Assembly: GCA_027486585.1 (NCBI GenBank)
Contig: JAIXOU010000133.1
Span: 103,945-167,944 of the forward strand
Source: Verrucomicrobiaceae bacterium
GTDB lineage: Bacteria; Verrucomicrobiota; Verrucomicrobiia; Verrucomicrobiales; Verrucomicrobiaceae
Length of the DNA stretch: 64,000 nucleotides
Direction of reading: 5' to 3'
Part shown: piece after piece, positions 59,841 through 64,000 of the stretch
Numbering within the stretch: the stretch's first letter is position 1
Layout: each line of letters starts with the position of its first letter
Made by a program: the position numbers and the translations under genes
Notes under the pieces: model-generated
What the model saw: only the letters and a program-made list of their open reading frames with translations
What the model was told of the DNA's origin: nothing
Database searches by the model: none

Positions 59841-61808
59841 GGCCCCACACTTGTGGAGCGGATGCATTTGGCTTTTTCCAACGATGGAAAGCTGGCGGGA
59901 TCGCCTCAGTTCGAGTACCGCTCGCAGCAGCAGCACATGGCTGAATTGGTCGCTGGGGCGCTGGAAAAAAACCGAGCCCTGATTGTGGAGGCTGCGACGG
60001 GAGTCGGTAAGTCGCTGGCCTATTTACTACCAGCAGCCACCTTTGCGCTGGAACAAAAGCGGAAGGCGATCATCTGCACTCACACGATCAATTTGCAGGA
60101 ACAGTTGATCCACAAAGACATCCCCATCGTGAAAAAGGTGGTGGGGGATTTTCATGCGGAGTTGCTAAAAGGACGGAATAACTATTTGTGCCCAACACGG
60201 CTGAAGAGTGCGTTTTCGCAGACAGGCGATCTCTTCAGCAGCAGTGAGGCGGCAGAGCTTCAGTTGATCGAGGAATGGCACCGCGAGAACCCGACGGCAA
60301 CGCTCAGTGAGATGGACTTCACCCCAGGCGCGCGACTCTGGTCCATGGTGCGCAGTGAGCCTCATGCCTGCACGCCTCGGCGTTGCCCACCTGGAAGTGG
60401 CTGTGTTTACCAAGACGTGCGTCGGCGCATGGCCGCAGCCGATCTGCTGGTGCTGAATCATACGCTTTTCTTCACGCTGATGGCCTCGGCCGAAGAGACT
60501 CTGGCAGATGATGCCAATTTCATCTTTCCGCGAGATTTTGTCATCCTGGATGAGGCCCACACGATCGAAAATATCGCCGCTCAGGCCTTTGGCATACATG
60601 TCAGCGAATCGAGTGTGCGCTTTGAACTAGGACGTCTCTACAATCCGAAAACTCGTAAGGGCTTCTTTGCCAGCGTGGGGGATAGTGACGCGATCCGTGA
60701 TGTGGTGCAGGCGATTGCGATGACGGAGACTTTTTTCCGCAATGCCGAGGCCGTGTGTAAATTCACGGGGACCTATGCCAAAGAGTTCCGCATCCGTGAG
60801 CCGGGCCTGGTGGAAAATGAGCTGGCACTGCCGCTGCAACGCGTGGCCAACTTTGCCCTCAAAGCGGGTGATGCCGCCAAGAGCGAGGGCCAACGACTCG
60901 AACTACATGACATCGCCAAGCGGCTCGGTGGACTGCGCACGAACCTGAGTGCCTTCCTGGATCAGACAGAGGATGGGCATGTTTATTGGGCAGAGCGGGG
61001 CACCGGAGATCATCGCAGTTTAGCCCTACACAGCGCACCGATTGATGTGTCGCCCAAGCTCGAGGAAATCTTTTTTGGCGGCGGCAAGGCCTGTGTTTTT
61101 ACCAGTGCCACCTTAAGTGTCGGAGATGACGAGCGGCTGAATTACTTCCGCAATCGCGTCGGTGGGCAAAAGGCACAATCTGCCTGCATTCACAGTCCGT
61201 TTGATTTCAAAAAGCAGATGCGTCTCTACTTGGTGAAGCGCATGCCTGAGCCGAAAGATGAGGCCTACGGAGATGCCATGCAGGATAAGATTTCCCATTT
61301 CCTGGGCTTATCTCAGGGGCGGGCTTTTGTGCTCTTTACCAGCTACACCCAGATGACCGCCATGGCGGATCGGTTGGAAGATTTCTGCCTCGACAATGGC
61401 TGGCGTCTGCTGGTTCAGGGGCGCGGCATGCCACGGCATCAGCTTTTAGCGGAGTTTAAAAAAGACGTGCACAGCATCCTCTTCGGAACCGACAGCTTCT
61501 GGACCGGTGTGGACGTCCCTGGCGAGGCCCTGAGCAATGTGATCATCACTCGCCTGCCCTTTGCCGTCCCTGATCATCCCCTCACCGCCAGCCGCATGGA
61601 ACACCTGGAAGAACAAGGCATCAATAGCTTCAGCGAATACAGCGTGCCCGAGGCCATCTTGAAACTCCGTCAAGGCGTAGGTCGCCTTATCCGCACCCAA
61701 AAAGATCAAGGCATGGTCGTCATCCTAGACAACCGCATCCTCTCCAAGCCCTACGGCCGCGCCTTCCTAGCCTCCCTACCCGATTGCCCGACCGAGATCG
61801 TGGCGTGA
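59802..61808 (+). CDS. dinG: DinG/XPD-like superfamily 2 helicase with probable Fe-S cluster
   Basis: Walker A is EAATGVGKSLAYL (63-75) and the DEAH box VILDEAHTIENIA is near residue 250. Between them are cysteines near 129 (NNYLCPTR) and at about 188-201 (CTPRRC, GCVYQD), positioned for the 4Fe-4S cluster of DinG/XPD helicases. The C-terminal motor has FGTDSFWTGVDVPGEALSNV and GRLIRTQKDQG (arginine finger region). It unwinds DNA 5'-3', often at R-loops or stalled forks. The first 13 residues lie in boundary repeat copy 2, so the true start could be the ATG at 59862 (MHLAFSNDG). Confidence 0.9.
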   Translation: MISILDPSEGSHGGPTLVERMHLAFSNDGKLAGSPQFEYRSQQQHMAELVAGALEKNRALIVEAATGVGKSLAYLLPAATFALEQKRKAIICTHTINLQEQLIHKDIPIVKKVVGDFHAELLKGRNNYLCPTRLKSAFSQTGDLFSSSEAAELQLIEEWHRENPTATLSEMDFTPGARLWSMVRSEPHACTPRRCPPGSGCVYQDVRRRMAAADLLVLNHTLFFTLMASAEETLADDANFIFPRDFVILDEAHTIENIAAQAFGIHVSESSVRFELGRLYNPKTRKGFFASVGDSDAIRDVVQAIAMTETFFRNAEAVCKFTGTYAKEFRIREPGLVENELALPLQRVANFALKAGDAAKSEGQRLELHDIAKRLGGLRTNLSAFLDQTEDGHVYWAERGTGDHRSLALHSAPIDVSPKLEEIFFGGGKACVFTSATLSVGDDERLNYFRNRVGGQKAQSACIHSPFDFKKQMRLYLVKRMPEPKDEAYGDAMQDKISHFLGLSQGRAFVLFTSYTQMTAMADRLEDFCLDNGWRLLVQGRGMPRHQLLAEFKKDVHSILFGTDSFWTGVDVPGEALSNVIITRLPFAVPDHPLTASRMEHLEEQGINSFSEYSVPEAILKLRQGVGRLIRTQKDQGMVVILDNRILSKPYGRAFLASLPDCPTEIVA

Positions 61809-61946
61809 AGCGAGGCTGAAAAGCTTCCGCCATTGTGCGGGATGGACACACCCAACTGAGTTATCATGACCATTGCTCATGAACGGATTCAATCATCATA
61901 GTCAGCGTGGTGCGATCAAATTGCAGTACAAAGTATCAGACCTATC

Positions 61947-62648
61947 CTAGGCACTGAAGACAAGGACGTGATGCTGGGCAAACCTATCCAGTAAACGAAC
62001 GTTTGGTAACGACGCGGCTGCCGCCATGCGCTTGAGATCGGAGAACGTTTCGGGGAAATCGTAGGCAGCTACATGGTCGCAGGCTTCCTCGATATGATCG
62101 GGCCGCACCGCGGTCCACTGAGTGCGCATGACATTGAGGTAGCCTTCAAGGTATTGCTCACGCGTCTGCCCCTCCTCGCGCACCACATCCACCAGGATGA
62201 ACTGGCCACCTGGGGCAAGCTTCGCCGCGCAGGCATGGAACAGATCCTGTTTCCCTTTTGCATCCAAATGATGGACGGCATACCCACTGAAAATGACATC
62301 AAAGGATACTTCCGTAGCCTGCAACGCTTGCAGCATATCCTGATGATACAGCCCCACATTGTCGAGCCCCCTCAAATACTCATGAGCTTCCTTCAAAGCG
62401 GCTTCCGAAAGATCCACACCCGCATAGCGACTGGGTGTGGCCGTTTTGAGACAGGGTGCGATAAACCGTGTATTACCGCAGCCAAGATCAAGCAGCGAAT
62501 ACGCCCCACTCGCGCGCCGCTGACTCAACAACGCAGTAACATGTGTGTAGATCTCACGATGAAACATGTAGTTCATCTCCGAAATGGAGTCGTAGAGTGT
62601 CCAAGATTGGCGGAAAAGGGTAGTCTCGTCGGTAGCTTGTTCGGGCAT
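61947..62648 (-). CDS. Class I SAM-dependent methyltransferase
   Basis: The SAM-binding motif I is YSLLDLGCGNTRFI (about residues 46-59). DLSEAALKEA is motif II, FDVIFSGYAVHHLD motif IV, and LAPGGQFILVDVVREEG the post-motif strand. 233 residues, cytosolic, no extra domains. The type fits small-molecule or quinone-pathway methyltransferases, and the substrate is not predictable. The gene is convergent with dinG, with 138 bases between them. Confidence 0.85.
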   Translation of the reverse strand: MPEQATDETTLFRQSWTLYDSISEMNYMFHREIYTHVTALLSQRRASGAYSLLDLGCGNTRFIAPCLKTATPSRYAGVDLSEAALKEAHEYLRGLDNVGLYHQDMLQALQATEVSFDVIFSGYAVHHLDAKGKQDLFHACAAKLAPGGQFILVDVVREEGQTREQYLEGYLNVMRTQWTAVRPDHIEEACDHVAAYDFPETFSDLKRMAAAASLPNVRLLDRFAQHHVLVFSA

Positions 62649-62699
62649 GAGGCAGAGAAGAGAGCATTAATCGAATCGGCTGCCAAGCGCCTGCTTGCA

Positions 62700-62945
62700 T
62701 CAATCTTTAAGCCCCAGATCTGCAATACTCGCTCGGCAGCGCCGGTAAACGGCTACCAAAATGGCTTTTGTGGGAAAGCTGATCCGATTCAAAAAGCGTG
62801 TCGTGGTGGTGAAATCTGCCAGCACATTGCCGAATTTTCCTTTCCACTTGGCTTCCTGGTATTTGGGATCAATAAGCGCTCCATGTAGCCAGCCAGTCGC
62901 GTCTGTTGGAGACAGACTTTGTTCCATGTCAACACCTCGGCCCAT
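62700..62945 (-). CDS. Doubtful small protein of unknown function
   Basis: The frame starts at ATG 62945 or 62927 (MEQSLSPTDATGWLHGALID) and contains FLNRISFPTKAILVAVYRRC near its end. The sequence has a protein-like amino acid distribution but matches no family I know. It may be a fragment of a longer lost gene. It lies 51 bases upstream of the methyltransferase on the same strand. Confidence 0.3.
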   Translation of the reverse strand: MGRGVDMEQSLSPTDATGWLHGALIDPKYQEAKWKGKFGNVLADFTTTTRFLNRISFPTKAILVAVYRRCRASIADLGLKD

Positions 62946-62957
62946 GCCAGTGAACAA

Positions 62958-63488
62958 ACCGCGCCCCTGAACGGTAACATGACAAGAGCGTCAATCTGGG
63001 TAATCAAAACTCACCATCCGAGAATGGGCTTGGCTGCTTGGCGCAAGCAAAAAACACCCCCGCACAAGCGAGATTTAAAATGAGAACACGATCGAATAGG
63101 CTCATCAATGCCATGGATGGAGGTGTTCGTTCTGAACGCTTATCCCAGAAATGGGCGTATTTCGATCCATTCGCAACTTTCTAAACTAGAGCGGATTCGT
63201 TTTGTGCTTTTTTCGATGTTCGACGCCTCCGCAGCACTACACTCGTTAGGCCAACGACAAGCAACAGCGGACGAAAAGGTTCGGGAACGGCTTGCCGCTG
63301 GCCATCCAGGCTTCATTTCGCTGCCTTTAACGGCAGGTTGCACCCATGGGGGGAAACCGATTTCGAGCTAAAAAACACGGCATGACCTCTGTCGAGGATG
63401 CTTTTTAAAGCTGGTGCGCAGTGAAGGGTTCGAAGCAGATGTGCTAGCAACACCTGCATGGATGAAGCATTCGGGTTCATCGCACGAA
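62958..63488. other. Intergenic region without recognised features
   Basis: I found no supported gene, tRNA or repeat. Open frames here are short and have no protein-like character. The region could carry promoters for the small frame at 62945 or degraded sequence. Confidence 0.4.
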
Positions 63489-63518
63489 AAAGGCCAGAGA
63501 CGTGTGTCTCTGGCCTTT
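63489..63518 (-). terminator. Rho-independent terminator of the last gene
   Basis: A perfect 13-bp stem (AAAGGCCAGAGAC with its complement), a four-base loop, and a TTTTTCG tail on the minus strand. It lies 32 bases beyond the stop of the partial gene that ends at 63551. Confidence 0.9.
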
Positions 63519-63550
63519 GATTGAGATATCAGATTGATCCCTTGCCGCAG

Positions 63551-64000
63551 TTACGGCACGACAATTTTAGCATGCGCCTGCACTCCGCCTGTAAAGGTCA
63601 GCAACAAGGTGAGCTGGCCATCGGCTAGGAAGACCCGGCGTCCAATGGCTCCGTCACTGGCTAGAGCGGTGATTGCCGTCACGGTTCGAGGTGTACCTCC
63701 TACGTTGAGTGTATCACCCTCACGCACGGCCAGCTTCACTGCGCCGCTTTTATTCACCACCCACAGGCCCGTGTCATTGGCGGTGGTCACTCCGCCCACT
63801 CCGACCTTCATTGTGGCTTGGAATATCGGCTGAGCCACACCTGGCAGGGCGATCTGATTGATTTTAGAGAGCGTGCTGCCTGCCACACCAGGGGCTTCGC
63901 TACCTTCTCTCGCCACAAGTTGGAGGCCGTTTGTGGCGTGCAGCGCCCAGAGCCCCCCACTGTTGACGTTGACGGTGACTCCCGTGCCGCGCACTGCAGC
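63551..64000 (-). CDS. C-terminal end of a large secreted repeat protein (GLWxxxxxGxxxLVAREGD repeats)
   Basis: The frame is open to the window edge, so the start is missing and about 150 residues are seen. Repeats GLWALHATNGLQLVAREGSEAPG and GLWVVNKSGAVKLAVREGDTLN, separated by an ...ATMKVGVGGVTTANDT linker, form beta-propeller-like blades found in secreted proteins of Verrucomicrobiota and Planctomycetota. The last part, LADGQLTLLLTFTGGVQAHAKIVVP, is a closing strand without sorting signal. Function unknown. Confidence 0.75.
   Translation of the reverse strand, partial: AAVRGTGVTVNVNSGGLWALHATNGLQLVAREGSEAPGVAGSTLSKINQIALPGVAQPIFQATMKVGVGGVTTANDTGLWVVNKSGAVKLAVREGDTLNVGGTPRTVTAITALASDGAIGRRVFLADGQLTLLLTFTGGVQAHAKIVVP

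Noticed and set aside
63241..63270. Integron attC-like GTTAGGC site
   Set aside because: Only a single 7-base match. The partner site and imperfect palindrome of attC are missing.
63140..63343. 67-codon minus-strand frame in the last gap
   Set aside because: Low-complexity shadow composition with no family or ribosome site.

Overview
The window looks like chromosome of a member of the Verrucomicrobiota, probably a Prosthecobacter/Verrucomicrobium-like species. This is inferred from the gene families, not from a database search. The supporting genes are a DUF1111 di-haem oxidoreductase, a DUF1080 protein, a secreted formylglycine sulfatase, a 1542-residue secreted repeat protein, a tiny protein with a PEP-CTERM-like tail, paired DUF4058 genes, a Ser/Thr kinase with WD repeats, and short GluTR and HemX proteins. 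Coding density is high, and operons often overlap by ATGA.

Layout. 0-8 kb: end of a solute-binding protein gene, hflK-hflC, di-haem oxidoreductase, queF-queC (queuosine precursor), a GT-C-like membrane protein, a short-chain prenyl synthase, a GIY-YIG protein and initiator tRNA-Met. 8.5-15.5 kb: giant secreted repeat protein, sulfatase, HAD phosphatase. 15.4-23.4 kb: exonuclease-ligase fusion, mini PEP-CTERM-like protein, a structured RNA candidate, DUF116-prenyl synthase fusion, Sel1 protein, an unknown secreted protein and DUF1080. 23.7-30.9 kb: RodZ-like protein, tRNA-Gln, bPH2 protein, FabZ-like, PlsC, TatC, Nudix, ArgH and an EamA transporter. 31-36 kb: DUF4058 / secreted protein / DUF4058 cassette, POT transporter, prephenate dehydratase. 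36.2-40.7 kb: accessory island with AT-rich small genes, a restriction-modification operon, an array of six 41-bp hairpin units and a lipoprotein. 41-46 kb: hemX-hemA, Nudix, an outer-membrane porin flanked by a duplicated 60-bp terminator, and rpsU. 45.9-50 kb: pheS and pheT, split by an inverted-repeat element carrying a GxxExxY nuclease-like gene. 50-64 kb: NAGPA-domain protein, rdgB, thiH, an EEP hydrolase, an L,D-transpeptidase, the kinase, a frameshifted gene, a toxin-antitoxin pair, a DinG-like helicase, a methyltransferase and the end of a large secreted repeat protein.

The best candidate for an undescribed system is a family of inverted-repeat elements built from tandem copies of CAGGATTAACA. 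The fullest copy (about 47117-47640) has near-perfect terminal inverted repeats of about 35 bp around a PD-(D/E)XK-type GxxExxY gene and lies between pheS and pheT. Gene-less copies lie at 40843-40980, 40642-40745, 46949-47026 and 35015-35092. One of them supplies the last codons and stop of a lipoprotein gene. They look like an autonomous element and its MITE-like derivatives.

The second candidate is the 41-bp array (39588-39833) upstream of the restriction-modification operon. Its inner stem stays paired in 41 of 42 positions if read as RNA from the minus strand (G-U allowed), against 35 of 42 on the plus strand. The third is the set of boundary repeats around the kinase and toxin-antitoxin modules, which suggests two insertions between an L,D-transpeptidase gene and the dinG-like gene.
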